A stretch of 64,000 bases of DNA from Rhodophyticola porphyridii. Its GTDB lineage: Bacteria > Pseudomonadota > Alphaproteobacteria > Rhodobacterales > Rhodobacteraceae. The stretch is taken from contig NZ_RCNT01000001.1 in assembly GCF_003688285.1 (NCBI RefSeq), positions 744,001-808,000 on the forward strand. Reading direction: 5' to 3'. Under the pieces are notes generated by a model that made no database searches, was not told the origin of the DNA, and saw nothing but the letters and a program-made list of their open reading frames with translations. Within the stretch, counting starts at the first letter, position 1; each line of letters begins with the position of its first letter. The position numbers and the translations under genes are program-made. Positions 43,082-53,805 of the stretch are shown here, piece by piece.

Positions 43082-43116
43082 TCCCCGGGCCCAATCCCTT
43101 CCAGGAAAGTTGGCCC

Positions 43117-44160
43117 TCAGCCTGCCCAAAGCGCCAGGGCTTTGTCGATCTGCGCAGGGTCGAACGACCAGTCGCAGACCAGGCGGCAGCGCAACAGCGC
43201 CTCCGGCGCGCCGCTGTCGATGTCGCCTGTCACGCCATAGCGCGCCCCGGCTTTGAACGCTCGCTGATGCGCGGCGCGCGGCAGGCTGGCGAAGACGATG
43301 TTGGCGGCCACCTCGTGATGGATCACCGCACCCGGCATGTTGCGCAGGCCCGCCGCCAGTTCGGCGCCCCGCGCATTGGCGGCCTCAGCCATCTCAAGCC
43401 ACAAACCGTCCGCCACATAGGCCCCCATCTGCGCCGAGAGATACCGGGTTTTCGACCACAGATGCCCGGCGCGTTTGCGGCGCAGGGTCAGCTCACGGGC
43501 CTTGGCCGGGTCGAAACACACCACCGCCTCAACCCCAAGGCAGCCGTTTTTCGTGCCGCCAAAACTCACCGCATCGACGCCCAGTTTCCAGCTCATCTCG
43601 GCCGGGGTGCAGCCAAGCGCGGCGCAGGCATTGGCGAAGCGCGCCCCGTCCAGATGCACCGGCAGCCCGTGGCGCTTGGCCACCGCGATGACATCGGCCA
43701 TCTGGTCCAGCGAATAGGCCGTGCCCGCCTCGGTGATGTTGGTGAGCGTCACCGGCCCGGGCTGCGCCCCATGCACGCCGCGCCCCAGGCAGGTCTGGAT
43801 CGCGTCTTCCAGCGCGTCCGGGTCGATCCGCGCCTCATCGCCTTCGACCAGCACCAGCTTGGCGCCGGAATAGAACTCCGGCGCGCCGCATTCATCCTCT
43901 TCGACATGGGCGATGCGGTGGCAGAACACGGCATCCCATGGCTTGGCCAAAACCGCGAGGGCCAGCGCATTGGCCGCCGTGCCGGTTGGCACAAACTGCA
44001 CATCCGCCTCGGGCGCCTCGAACAGATCGCGCACGCCTTTCACCGCCGCCTCGGTCACGTCGTCATTGCCATAGGGCAGCTTGTAGTCCTCATTGGCGGC
44101 CATCACGGCCTGCATCACGCGCGGATGCGCCGGGCCGGTATTGTCTGAGGCAAAGATCAT
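43117..44160 (-). CDS. ltaE: Low-specificity threonine aldolase family
   Basis: A 347-residue PLP enzyme of the beta-eliminating lyase/threonine aldolase fold, cleaving L-threonine to glycine and acetaldehyde. The PLP-binding Lys is in VDAVSFGGTKNGCLGVEAV, with VHLDGARFANACAAL upstream. It overlaps ycgN by 4 bp (ATGA), making it the third gene of a ribF-ycgN-aldolase run. Confidence 0.9.
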   Translation of the reverse strand: MIFASDNTGPAHPRVMQAVMAANEDYKLPYGNDDVTEAAVKGVRDLFEAPEADVQFVPTGTAANALALAVLAKPWDAVFCHRIAHVEEDECGAPEFYSGAKLVLVEGDEARIDPDALEDAIQTCLGRGVHGAQPGPVTLTNITEAGTAYSLDQMADVIAVAKRHGLPVHLDGARFANACAALGCTPAEMSWKLGVDAVSFGGTKNGCLGVEAVVCFDPAKARELTLRRKRAGHLWSKTRYLSAQMGAYVADGLWLEMAEAANARGAELAAGLRNMPGAVIHHEVAANIVFASLPRAAHQRAFKAGARYGVTGDIDSGAPEALLRCRLVCDWSFDPAQIDKALALWAG

Positions 44161-44603
44161 GTGCCCGGCTCCTCGATGATGTAGTCTTCCCAGTCTTCTT
44201 CTGGCACCTCGAACTCCGGCACCGTGATGCCGCGTATTGAAATGCCCGCCTCATGCACCGTTTCGGGATCGCCAGAGATGAGGTGGTGCCACCAGTAAAG
44301 CGGTTTGCCTTCATGGAGCAGCCGGTAGGCGCAGGTTTCCGGCATGAAATAGGCCACATCCCCCATCGACTGCGGCGTCAGGCGGATACAGTCCGGGACC
44401 AGCGTCTTGCGGATCTCGTACTGGCCGCAGCGGCAGCTTTGATCGTCCAGCAACCGGCAGGCGACCCGGGTCAGGGCGACCTCGCCCGTGTCTTCGTCTT
44501 CCAGCTTGTTCAGGCAGCATTTACCGCAGCCATCGCACAGGGCCTCCCATTCCTCGGGGGTCATCTTGTGCATCGGCACACGGTCCCAGAACCGCTGTCT
44601 CAC
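44157..44603 (-). CDS. ycgN: YcgN-family cysteine cluster protein
   Basis: A 148-residue protein of the UPF0260 family. The cysteine-rich CDGCGKCCLNKLED and later CRLLDDQSCRCGQY and LVPDCIRL provide a CxxCGxCC-type metal or Fe-S site. The start is GTG in a GTGA overlap with ribF. Function unknown. Confidence 0.9.
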   Translation of the reverse strand: MRQRFWDRVPMHKMTPEEWEALCDGCGKCCLNKLEDEDTGEVALTRVACRLLDDQSCRCGQYEIRKTLVPDCIRLTPQSMGDVAYFMPETCAYRLLHEGKPLYWWHHLISGDPETVHEAGISIRGITVPEFEVPEEDWEDYIIEEPGT

Positions 44604-45526
44604 AGGGCAGCCAGAATGCCGCGCGCACGGGCGCTGTCGGCATCCATCTGGGTGATCAGGGTGTCGATTCCGTCGAAGTTTTCCTCCGGGCGCAGAAAGT
44701 CGATGAGGCCCACGGACAGATCCGCTCCGTAAATATCCCCTTTGAAATCAAAGAGATGGCTTTCAAGATTGGGTGTCTCTCCGCCAAACATGGGGCGCAC
44801 GCCAAGCGAGGCGACCCCGTGATATGTGCCCCGATGCGCGCCATCCAGTACGTCGATCAGAACCGCATAAACGCCCAGTTTCGGCACATGCAGGCCCGCG
44901 AGGGACATGTTCGCCGTCGGATATCCCAGTTCACGGCCGCGTTTTTCCCCGTGGAGCACGGGGCCCTCGATCCGGTGCCAGTGACCCAGCATCGCGGCTG
45001 CATCGCGCGGGCGCCCATCGGTGAGCGCGTTGCGGATATTCGTCGAGGAGACGGCGCCAAGCTCTCCTTTCATGATCTCCGCGATCGTCACGCCAAACCC
45101 GTAGCGCGCGCCGAACTCCTGCAATGCCCGGGCATCTCCGGCGCGTCCCTTGCCGAAACAGAAATCTGCGCCAACCACCACATGGGACAGGCCCAACCCC
45201 TCCGCCAGAACCTCGCGCGCGAAGGTTTCCGCCTCAAGGGTCGCAAGTGCGCGGTTGAAGGACAGCTCGTAGAGCAGATCCACCCCCAGCTTCTGCAACC
45301 GGTTCTCGCGGGCCTCCGCGTTCATCAGCCGAAAGGGCGGGGCTTCGGGGGCGAAGAATTCCCGCGGGTGCGGCTCGAAGGTCAGAACGCCGAGCGGGGC
45401 GTCGTGGCCCCGTGCCAGATCGATCACATATTGATGGCCCAGATGCACACCATCGAAATTGCCGATCGCGACGGAGGCGCCCCGGTCATCGGCTGAGACA
45501 TACTGATAATCGCGCACCGTCCGCAT
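44600..45526 (-). CDS. ribF: Bifunctional riboflavin kinase / FAD synthetase
   Basis: A 308-residue enzyme that makes FMN and FAD. The N-terminal nucleotidyl-transferase half has VAIGNFDGVHLGHQYVIDLA and FEPHPREFF; the kinase half has YPTANMSLAGLHVPKLGVYA. First of three coupled genes. A 100-bp gap containing a repeated inverted element separates it from the PhaJ-like gene upstream. Confidence 0.95.
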   Translation of the reverse strand: MRTVRDYQYVSADDRGASVAIGNFDGVHLGHQYVIDLARGHDAPLGVLTFEPHPREFFAPEAPPFRLMNAEARENRLQKLGVDLLYELSFNRALATLEAETFAREVLAEGLGLSHVVVGADFCFGKGRAGDARALQEFGARYGFGVTIAEIMKGELGAVSSTNIRNALTDGRPRDAAAMLGHWHRIEGPVLHGEKRGRELGYPTANMSLAGLHVPKLGVYAVLIDVLDGAHRGTYHGVASLGVRPMFGGETPNLESHLFDFKGDIYGADLSVGLIDFLRPEENFDGIDTLITQMDADSARARGILAAL

Positions 45527-45580
45527 AGGGGGGGATTAGCCCTGCGGCGCGGGAAGGGCAAGATGGGGTCTGAGCAGATG

Positions 45581-45624
45581 ACAGGTTACAAAAACGGGCA
45601 GATCCGGAATTTTTCGTAACCTGT
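45581..45624 (-). repeat. Stem-forming inverted repeat, copy 2
   Basis: Arms ACAGGTTACaAAAAC and TTTTTCGTAACCTGT match copy 1 at 12869-12914. On the minus strand it begins 2 nt after the stop of the MaoC/PhaJ-like gene. Like copy 1 it sits between two same-strand genes. Confidence 0.7.
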
Positions 45625-45626
45625 TT

Positions 45627-46091
45627 TCAGTCGAATTTCCGGGACGGGGCCAGAACGACCGCCTCCCCCTTCAGCACAACCCGGCCATCCACAGCGCAAT
45701 GCGTGTCCATCGTGACCCGGCGCTTGGCGAAATCGATCTGCGTCACCTCGACCTCGGCGCGAACCATGTCGCCCGGGCGAACTGGCGCCATGAATTTCAG
45801 GCTTTGTCCTAGATACACGGTGCCATGGCCCGGCAGCTGCTCGCCGATGACCGCGGAAATGAGACCGGCGGTCAGCATGCCATGCGCAATGCGCCCTTCG
45901 AAAATCGTGTCCCGCGCATAGTCGTCGTCTAGATGCACCGGGTTGTGATCGGTGGAAACCTCGGCAAACAGTTCGATATCCCGGTCCGTCACCATTTTCG
46001 TCAGGTTGCGGGTCATCCCGATCTCGATATCTTCGATGCAGATCGTGCCGCGGGGCATATTGTCGAGCATGTCATCCTGTCCATCGGTCAT
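45627..46091 (-). CDS. MaoC/PhaJ-like (R)-enoyl-CoA hydratase
   Basis: A 154-residue single hotdog protein with the hydratase-2 motif FAEVSTDHNPVHLDDDYARD (Asp and His catalytic) and GRIAHGMLTAGLISAV. Such short forms (PhaJ) hydrate trans-2-enoyl-CoA to (R)-3-hydroxyacyl-CoA, a link from beta-oxidation to polyhydroxyalkanoate. A PhaR-type site 33 bp upstream of the ATG supports this. Other uses (a phosphate acetyltransferase-associated hydratase) cannot be excluded. Confidence 0.85.
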   Translation of the reverse strand: MTDGQDDMLDNMPRGTICIEDIEIGMTRNLTKMVTDRDIELFAEVSTDHNPVHLDDDYARDTIFEGRIAHGMLTAGLISAVIGEQLPGHGTVYLGQSLKFMAPVRPGDMVRAEVEVTQIDFAKRRVTMDTHCAVDGRVVLKGEAVVLAPSRKFD

Positions 46092-46123
46092 TGTGATGGC
46101 GACATACCGCAGATCGATCCATG

Positions 46124-46134
46124 CTGCAACGCAG
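46124..46134. promoter_or_regulatory. Candidate PhaR-binding site
   Basis: CTGC-AAC-GCAG is an exact CTGC-N3-GCAG palindrome, the site reported (from memory) for the PHA-granule repressor PhaR in Paracoccus and Rhodobacter. It lies in the promoter region of the PhaJ-like gene. The match is short and unverified. Confidence 0.5.
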
Positions 46135-46136
46135 AA

Positions 46137-46173
46137 GTAACAATATGACCCTTATTGGGTAATATTTTGTAAC
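46137..46173. repeat. Imperfect palindrome upstream of the PhaJ-like gene
   Basis: GTAACAATATgACCC and GGGTaATATTTTGTAAC flank TTATT. The dyad extends the PhaR-like site and lies between the HAD phosphatase stop and the hydratase start. It could be a terminator for the former or an operator for the latter. Confidence 0.4.
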
Positions 46174-46188
46174 TTTGTTGCGTTTCCG

Positions 46189-47061
46189 TTATCTCAGGAA
46201 GCCGATCGAATAGCTCGGACCGATTTGCACCTCCGCCAGGAATTGCGCCAGCTTGTCGGGGTCCGGCTGCGTGTCGGTGCCGGTTTCTGCCCGGGCCAGC
46301 CCGCCGGTGATGAAAAGCGTGTCGATGTTTTCGCCCATCCCGCCCTGGATGTCGGTGCTGATGCCGTCGCCCACGGCGAGGATACGCTCATCGCCCGCAA
46401 GCTTGCCGATCTGTTGCAGGCGCCGCCGCGCCAGATCGTAGATCGGGGGATGCGGTTTGCCGAAGTAAAGGCTTTCGCCCCCCATCTCGGAATAGAGCTT
46501 CGCCAGAGCGCCGGCGCACCATTCGCGCGTGTCGCCTCTGTCCACGACGATATCGGGATTGGCGCAGAGCAGCTTCAGCCCCTTCGTCTTGGCATAGAGA
46601 AAATCGGAGCGGTAGACGGCCGGGTCGGCCATCGGGTCGAACGGACCGGTGCAGACGATCCCTTCGGCCTCGCGAAGCGGCACTTGCGTGATCTCGACAG
46701 CGTCCTCGACCAGTTCCATCGGGGCAAAAAACGTCTGATCCCGGTCTTCGCCGATAAAATAGACCTTCCGGCCGACCACGCCGCGCAGCATCGCCGCGCG
46801 GGCGCTGTCCCCGGAGGTTGCGATCACATCCCAGGCGTCGCGGGGAACGCCGAGCTTTTCGATCTGCGCTTCCACGCCCGCCCGCGGTCTGGGCGCATTG
46901 GTCAGCAGCACCACGGTGCCGCCCTGGGCGCGATAGGCCTGCAAGGCCGCGACCGCGTCGGGGAAGGCCCGCAGCCCGTCATGGACGCAGCCCCAGAGAT
47001 CGCAAAACAGCGCATCGTAACGGGCGGAGATTTCGGCGAAACTGGAAATGATACGGGTCAT
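46189..47061 (-). CDS. HAD-superfamily class IIA hydrolase (TIGR01459-like)
   Basis: A 290-residue phosphatase of the NagD-like branch. The nucleophile motif is ALFCDLWGCVHDGLRAFPDA, with VVLLTNAPRPR and the later AVGDGISTDIQGGMGENID. Family TIGR01459 is mainly alphaproteobacterial and of unknown substrate. The start MTRIISSFAEIS was chosen over an ATG ten codons upstream. Confidence 0.87.
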   Translation of the reverse strand: MTRIISSFAEISARYDALFCDLWGCVHDGLRAFPDAVAALQAYRAQGGTVVLLTNAPRPRAGVEAQIEKLGVPRDAWDVIATSGDSARAAMLRGVVGRKVYFIGEDRDQTFFAPMELVEDAVEITQVPLREAEGIVCTGPFDPMADPAVYRSDFLYAKTKGLKLLCANPDIVVDRGDTREWCAGALAKLYSEMGGESLYFGKPHPPIYDLARRRLQQIGKLAGDERILAVGDGISTDIQGGMGENIDTLFITGGLARAETGTDTQPDPDKLAQFLAEVQIGPSYSIGFLR

Positions 47062-47149
47062 GCGGGCTTTCGATTGGTTGGACGCGGGCAAATCGTCCGC
47101 GCCCTTCCATACGCCCGTGAACGCCGGTGCAAAAGGGTCAATTCAGGGG

Positions 47150-47602
47150 CTAACGCACTGCCCGGCGGCGCCGGAACCGTCCGGTCAGCCGGAAGCCGTC
47201 GCGCATGCTGAGCCCCAGAAGCGTGAGATTAACCGCACCGGCCAGCAGTTCCACGCCCTGAATGACGTAGAAGCCCGTGTCGAAAAGCCCCGCATTGGCG
47301 CGGGAGGCCAGAAACAGCGCCGCCGGCACCAGAACCAGCAGCCCGTTGGCCGCAATGAAGGGCATGCGCCGTTTCTTGGCATCGATCACGCGCCCGCCAC
47401 GCCCCTTGGTCCGGATGAAGCCGGTGGCCCCGACCGTCGCCAGCGCCGGGATCAGGATCACAAACAACCAGGGGATCGTGGTCTTTACCGCGACGATGGC
47501 GCTTTGCGGCCCGAAAAGTTCGACAGCCAGTGTCGAGACCCAGAAACCGAGGATGATCAGAAACGCCGTGATCCCGGCGAGAGGATGCAGGATTTTGGTC
47601 AT
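47150..47602 (-). CDS. Small integral membrane protein, unknown function
   Basis: A 150-residue protein with four predicted membrane helices (for example GITAFLIILGFWVSTLAVELF and VKTTIPWLFVILIPALATVG). I do not recognise a family. It is divergent from a MarR-family regulator gene, and the shared 78-bp region holds two perfect palindromes, so it is the likely MarR-controlled target. GGAG lies about 8 nt before its ATG. Confidence 0.75.
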   Translation of the reverse strand: MTKILHPLAGITAFLIILGFWVSTLAVELFGPQSAIVAVKTTIPWLFVILIPALATVGATGFIRTKGRGGRVIDAKKRRMPFIAANGLLVLVPAALFLASRANAGLFDTGFYVIQGVELLAGAVNLTLLGLSMRDGFRLTGRFRRRRAVR

Positions 47603-47622
47603 GGGAGGTCTCCATCAGTCAT

Positions 47623-47642
47623 TTACATAGCAAGCTATGTAA
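47623..47642. promoter_or_regulatory. MarR-type operator 1 (perfect palindrome)
   Basis: TTACATAGC and GCTATGTAA arms around AA form a perfect 9+2+9 palindrome. The core CATAGC-NN-GCTATG is shared with operator 2. It lies 20 bp from the membrane-protein start. Confidence 0.75.
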
Positions 47643-47644
47643 TA

Positions 47645-47664
47645 TTGCATAGCGTGCTATGCAA
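47645..47664. promoter_or_regulatory. MarR-type operator 2 (perfect palindrome)
   Basis: TTGCATAGC and GCTATGCAA arms around GT form a second perfect 9+2+9 palindrome. Centre-to-centre distance from operator 1 is 22 bp, about two helical turns, so two dimers could sit on the same face. It ends just before the possible MarR starts. Confidence 0.75.
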
Positions 47665-47680
47665 GTGCATGTATGCCGAC

Positions 47681-48115
47681 ATGAGGTTCAGAAAAACCCA
47701 GTCGGCCGGATACCTCACCAACCATCTGGCGCGGCTTTTCGCACGCGGTCTGACGGCACGGATCGGACCGCTTGGCCTGAGCCCGGGCAACTTCCCCGCG
47801 CTGCTGGAGTTGTGGGAGACCGACGGGCTGACCCAGAAGGACCTGATCGCGCGTCTGGATATCGAACAGGCGACCATGGCCAACACGCTCAACCGGATGG
47901 AACGCGACGGATTGATCATCCGCCGGAAGGATCAGGCGGATGCGCGGGTACAACGGATCTGGCTGACCGAAAAGGCGCGGGCGCTGCATGGCCCCGCGAC
48001 CGAAGCGGCAAGTGCCGTGAATGCCGAGATCCTGACCGGATTGTCCGATGAGGAACGCGCGGCGCTTGTGACGCTGACGCGCAAGGCCATCGCCGCCCTT
48101 CGGGCGCAGGGGTAG
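47681..48115 (+). CDS. MarR-family transcriptional regulator
   Basis: A 144-residue winged-helix protein. The helix-turn-helix lies in GLTQKDLIARLDIEQATMAN followed by TLNRMERDGLIIRRKDQADA with the usual wing Asp/Arg. The opening RFRKTQSAGYLTNHLARLFA is a dimerisation helix. The ATG at 47681 was taken; an in-frame ATG at 47669 is also possible, only 5 nt after the second operator. Autorepression and repression of the divergent membrane-protein gene are inferred. Confidence 0.87.
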   Translation: MRFRKTQSAGYLTNHLARLFARGLTARIGPLGLSPGNFPALLELWETDGLTQKDLIARLDIEQATMANTLNRMERDGLIIRRKDQADARVQRIWLTEKARALHGPATEAASAVNAEILTGLSDEERAALVTLTRKAIAALRAQG

Positions 48116-48150
48116 GCCGGGCGGCCAAACACCCGCCCGGCCCGTGGCGC

Positions 48151-50109
48151 TCAGAGCGAGATGCGATAGCGAGCGAACCCGTCCGGCCCCTCTCCGGCGG
48201 GTTCGATCGTCACGCCCGGCACGGTGTCCGCATAGGCGCTGGCCGCGGGGCCGGTGTCGAACAGAACCGTCGTTCCAGGCATCGGTGCGAAGGACCAGTT
48301 GGCATCTGCGGCCGGGTTGATCGTGCCCTGCTCGACGATGTAGCGCACGATCACGTCCCGATTGGTGTCGGGCCCTTCGAAGATCGTCGTTTCCGGCGAG
48401 GCCCCGGGGAAGTTGCCGCCGCCGCCAGCCCGGTAATTGTTGGTGGCGACGATGAATTCCTGTTCGGGCTCAACGGGCCGGCCGTCATGGGTCAGATTGA
48501 CGATCCGTTGGGCGCCTTCGTTCACCACATTGCCGTCCCGGTCGTAGCGGGAGGGCTGGGACAGGTCGATCTGATACTCCACGCCGTCGATGACATCGAA
48601 ATTGTACGACGGGAAATCCGGGTTCAGCAGCACCTGATCCGCCGTGCCCGGCTCAATCTGGTTGAACATGCCGGCGGAGCGCTCAAGCCAGTCCCGCACC
48701 TGCGCGCCGGTTATCCGCACCGCGCGGACGGTGTTGGGATAGAGATACAGATCGGCCACGTTTCGGATGGCGATATCGCCTGTTGGCACATCGGTAAAGT
48801 ATTCCGGGCCGCCGCGCCCGCCGGCCTTGAACGGAGCTGCCGCGGACAGGATCGGCACACCTGCATGCTCGGTTCCCGCCATCATCTGCTCGATATACCA
48901 GGTCTGCGCGTTGGAAACGATCTGGACCGATGGATCATCTGCTACAAGCGCGAAATACGAGTGCAGCGGTGCGGTGGTTTCGCCGACGGCCCGGCGGACA
49001 TATTCAAGCGTGGCGTCATGTTCTGCCTGAGCGGCGGCCAGAACCGAGGGCACGCTCTCCACCAGGGCCGTTATCGAGCGGTCTTCCTCGCGCCGGGAGA
49101 TCGGGCGGGCTTCTGACATATGGCTAACGATACGCCAGCTGTTGCCGTCCCGCTCCAGCATCAGATCGACCAGCCCCATGTGGCTGCCCCAGAACCCGCC
49201 CATCGTGGCCGGTTTGCCCATGATCGTGCCGGCACCCGCATCGACGCCGGGCGTGTCGGCATAATCGGGGCCGGGGAAGACCCGATGGTGATGGCCGGTC
49301 AGGATCGCGTCGATCCCGTCGATGGCGGCCAGCGGAACTGAGGCGTTTTCCATGCCGTCCGTATGATCCGCCGCGCCGATGCCGGAATGCGATAGGGCGA
49401 TGATCAGTTCGGCCCCGTCTTCCTTCATCTGCGGAATATAGGCCCGGGCGGTTTCCACGATGTCGCGCGCCATCACATTGCCTTCCAGATGGCGGCGGTC
49501 CCAGGTCATGATCTGCGGCGGGACAAAGCCGATCAGGCCGATCCGGATCGGGTGGGTTTCTCCCGCGCCATCGGTGATCTGGCGATCAAGGATCACGTAG
49601 GGTGGGACCAGCGTGGTTTCCGCGGTCGGGCTTGCACCCATTTCGGTTGCCACATTGGCGCAGATCATCGGAAAGCCCGCGCCGGCCAGCGAGTTCATCA
49701 GAAAGCTCAGCCCGTAATTGAACTCGTGGTTGCCAAGCGTCGAGCCGTCGAAGCCGAGCGCGTTCATCGCGGCGATAACCGGGTGCATATCGCCCTCGGC
49801 CATGCCACGCTCATATGCGATGTAGTCGCCCATAGGATTGCCCTGCAGGAAGTCGCCATTGTCGAGCAGGATGGAATTTGTGGACTCGTCGCGGACCGAC
49901 TGGATCAGCGCTGCGGTGCGGGCCAGGCCGACCGTGTCGACGGGCCGGTCGCCATAGTAATCGTAAGGAAAGACATGCACATGCAGATCGGTCGTCTCCA
50001 TGATCCGCAGATGCGCCTGACCCGCCTGCGCATGAGCGGAAAACGGGTGCAGCGCGATGAAACTGGCGGTGGTGCCCAGAAAAGTGCGGCGGTTGAGATA
50101 GATGGGCAT
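48151..50109 (-). CDS. cpdB: 2',3'-cyclic-nucleotide phosphodiesterase / 3'-nucleotidase family, Tat-exported
   Basis: A 652-residue periplasmic enzyme of the 5'-nucleotidase family. The Tat signal [22 protein letters not shown]-type region starts at about residue 6. Metal-binding motifs [40 protein letters not shown] and [11 protein letters not shown] are present, with the C-terminal substrate domain ([17 protein letters not shown]). It recycles nucleotides outside the cytoplasm. Its promoter must lie in the 430-bp gap upstream. Confidence 0.9.
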   Translation of the reverse strand: MPIYLNRRTFLGTTASFIALHPFSAHAQAGQAHLRIMETTDLHVHVFPYDYYGDRPVDTVGLARTAALIQSVRDESTNSILLDNGDFLQGNPMGDYIAYERGMAEGDMHPVIAAMNALGFDGSTLGNHEFNYGLSFLMNSLAGAGFPMICANVATEMGASPTAETTLVPPYVILDRQITDGAGETHPIRIGLIGFVPPQIMTWDRRHLEGNVMARDIVETARAYIPQMKEDGAELIIALSHSGIGAADHTDGMENASVPLAAIDGIDAILTGHHHRVFPGPDYADTPGVDAGAGTIMGKPATMGGFWGSHMGLVDLMLERDGNSWRIVSHMSEARPISRREEDRSITALVESVPSVLAAAQAEHDATLEYVRRAVGETTAPLHSYFALVADDPSVQIVSNAQTWYIEQMMAGTEHAGVPILSAAAPFKAGGRGGPEYFTDVPTGDIAIRNVADLYLYPNTVRAVRITGAQVRDWLERSAGMFNQIEPGTADQVLLNPDFPSYNFDVIDGVEYQIDLSQPSRYDRDGNVVNEGAQRIVNLTHDGRPVEPEQEFIVATNNYRAGGGGNFPGASPETTIFEGPDTNRDVIVRYIVEQGTINPAADANWSFAPMPGTTVLFDTGPAASAYADTVPGVTIEPAGEGPDGFARYRISL

Positions 50110-50537
50110 GGCAGTGTCCTCCAATGGTGTGTGGCGTTCTTGTAGTGGTGCTTCGTGACCGCCCTTCTACACCGCCTCCCGGCTTGGGGTGTGGTCATGG
50201 GTTAATGCGATCGGGGTCATCCCGAGGGATGACGGCCGGCCCGGTCTGGAGCGGTGCATCGAGGGAGCGTTTTGGACGGGGATGAGATCGGGCGTCGTCA
50301 GGATCGGGCCGTTACCCGGGGATGCCGTTCGCTGCTCCGAACCGGGGCGATCGGTGTCGGCGCGGACATACGGGGACACTGCACAGACAGGCAGAACCGG
50401 TATCAGCGGATTCGGAAAGCGGGTCATGCGGTGTGTGGTCATAATGCCTTGGTCCCGCATGGACCGTTGCAGACAAGCTCTCACACGACAAGAGGGCACC
50501 GTCGGCAGCCCCTCGCTCAGCCGGTTTTGGCCGATGG
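50110..50537. other. 428-bp gap without a supported gene; contains a perfect palindrome
   Basis: No convincing gene. The open frames here show no recognisable family. At 50216-50233 GTCATCCC and GGGATGAC flank GA as a perfect 8+2+8 palindrome. It could be an operator or part of the cpdB leader. The ppaC gene ends at 50538 on the same strand, so a terminator is expected here as well. Confidence 0.5.
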
Positions 50538-51461
50538 TTAGAGTTTGAGGTTCGGGATGATCTGTTTCTTACGGCTGACAACGCCCGGCAGAACGACCGT
50601 GTCGGCATCACCGCAGGCGGTGGCAAAGCTCGCCTCGGCCAATTGCTTGGTCAGCGCGTTTGGGATCAGCATGGTGCTTTCCTCGTTCAGGATGTCGACG
50701 ACGAAAAGCAGCACCTGATCGACGCCATCCTCCTCGGCAACCAGCGGCATGGTCTCCATCAGATCGGCTTTGCGCGACAGCACCGTTTCGGGTGAGGTGG
50801 TTTCCAGAACGCTCACGCGGAAGGATTTGCCGCCGACCTCGTATTCCTTGCTGTCCATCCGCAGTAACTCGGCATCCGAGAAGGCGGAGACATCGGATTT
50901 CGCGGCGAACATCTCTGCGGCGTAGGCGGGAATGTCGACGCCCAGATCCTCGGCCAGGGCGTGGGCGATGGCGCTGTCTTCCTGCGTGGTGGTCGGGCTG
51001 CGGAACTCAAGCGTATCGCTGAGAATGCAGGACAGCATCGCGCCCTTGATCGCCTTCGGCGCCTGAGCCATGTCGTCACCGATCATTTTCCACATGATCG
51101 TGGCGGTGCAGGCGACCGGTTCGATGCGGATATCGATGGGCCCCTTGGTTTCCAGCCCGCCGACCAGTTTGTGATGATCGATAATCGCGGTGATATCCGT
51201 GTCATTGATGCCTTCCGGCAGCTCGGCAGGGTTGTTGGTGTCGACGATGACGACCGGGGTGCCCGCCTCGACCGTCTCGACGATCTCGGGTTTCTCCAGA
51301 TCCCAACGGTTCAGCATGAAGGCGGCTTCGGTATTGGGTTCCCCCAGGAGACGCGCTTCGGCGGGCGTCCCTTTCACGCTGGAAAGATACCAGGCCCAGA
51401 TGATCGGAGAGCCGGTGGAATCGGTGTCGGGGGACTTGTGGCCGAAAACGAGGATGGTCAT
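50538..51461 (-). CDS. ppaC: Manganese-dependent inorganic pyrophosphatase
   Basis: A 307-residue DHH-family (class II) pyrophosphatase. LVFGHKSPDTDSTGSP and the DHH motif ITAIIDHHKLVGG bind the Mn ions; the DHHA2 domain follows with SRKKQIIPNL at the C-terminus. It removes PPi from biosynthetic reactions. Class II enzymes are less usual in alphaproteobacteria than class I but occur in Rhodobacterales. Confidence 0.93.
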   Translation of the reverse strand: MTILVFGHKSPDTDSTGSPIIWAWYLSSVKGTPAEARLLGEPNTEAAFMLNRWDLEKPEIVETVEAGTPVVIVDTNNPAELPEGINDTDITAIIDHHKLVGGLETKGPIDIRIEPVACTATIMWKMIGDDMAQAPKAIKGAMLSCILSDTLEFRSPTTTQEDSAIAHALAEDLGVDIPAYAAEMFAAKSDVSAFSDAELLRMDSKEYEVGGKSFRVSVLETTSPETVLSRKADLMETMPLVAEEDGVDQVLLFVVDILNEESTMLIPNALTKQLAEASFATACGDADTVVLPGVVSRKKQIIPNLKL

Positions 51462-51728
51462 GGGTGCGGGTCTCGACTGATAGGTCAGGGAAAATCGCCG
51501 CCCTTGTAGCGGTGGCGATTTGCGTTGTCACGCAATGAAGGCGGGGCAGGGTGTCACGGGAGGCCATGCCCTTGTACCGATGCATCGCCCGGGCGGCCAC
51601 CGATATCGGGGTTTCGGAGCCCCGGCCGGGCAGGTGACACAAGCGTCGCCCCGGCTCGCTCCGATGCAGGATATCCAGGGCTGCCGGACCCGCCCGAGCT
51701 TGCCCCCAAAATCTCTGGCCAATCCGTG

Positions 51729-51757
51729 TTGACAGTGCCCGGGTCTTTGCCTATCTC
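51729..51757 (+). promoter_or_regulatory. groES promoter
   Basis: TTGACA (51729-51734) and TATCTC (51752-51757) with a 17-bp spacer fit a sigma-70-type promoter immediately upstream of the CIRCE element. The same stretch also contains a CTATCT that could be read as an RpoH-type -10; which sigma factor acts is not decided. Confidence 0.6.
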
Positions 51758-51764
51758 CAGTTCG

Positions 51765-51791
51765 TTATCACTCGCCATGAGTGAGTGCTAA
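51765..51791 (+). promoter_or_regulatory. CIRCE element (HrcA operator)
   Basis: TTATCACTC-N9-GAGTGCTAA matches the CIRCE consensus TTAGCACTC-N9-GAGTGCTAA with one mismatch (T for G in the left arm). It lies between the promoter and groES, so HrcA is expected to repress groESL at normal temperature. Confidence 0.92.
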
Positions 51792-51830
51792 CGCCATGGG
51801 AGAAACAACGAACCGAAGGAGTGTTCGCAG

Positions 51831-52118
51831 ATGGCATTCACACCGCTGCATGACCGTGTGTTGGTCGAACGCGTCGAAAGCGACGAAAAAACCGCAGGCG
51901 GGCTGATCATCCCCGACAGCGCCAAAGAGAAACCTGCCGAGGGCAAGGTCGTCGCCGTTGGCGCGGGCGCCAAGGACGAAGATGGCGACCGGATCGCCAT
52001 GGACGTCAAGGAAGGCGACAAGATTCTGTTCGGCAAATGGTCGGGCACCGAAGTCACTGTCGACGGCAAGGAGCTGTTGATCATGAAGGAAAGCGACATC
52101 CTCGGCATCATCGCCTGA
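51831..52118 (+). CDS. groES: Co-chaperonin GroES
   Basis: A 95-residue heptameric lid of the GroEL chamber. [20 protein letters not shown] opens it, and the mobile loop [15 protein letters not shown] and C-terminal [20 protein letters not shown] are standard. First gene of the groESL operon. Confidence 0.98.
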   Translation: MAFTPLHDRVLVERVESDEKTAGGLIIPDSAKEKPAEGKVVAVGAGAKDEDGDRIAMDVKEGDKILFGKWSGTEVTVDGKELLIMKESDILGIIA

Positions 52119-52148
52119 GATCGCCCTTCCAATTCCAATCAGAGATAG

Positions 52149-53801
<1,653 letters not shown>

Positions 53802-53805
53802 GATA

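Noticed and set aside
50189-50548. Possible 119-residue gene in the cpdB-ppaC gap
   Set aside because: No family resemblance, no ribosome site and it runs over the ppaC stop on the other strand.
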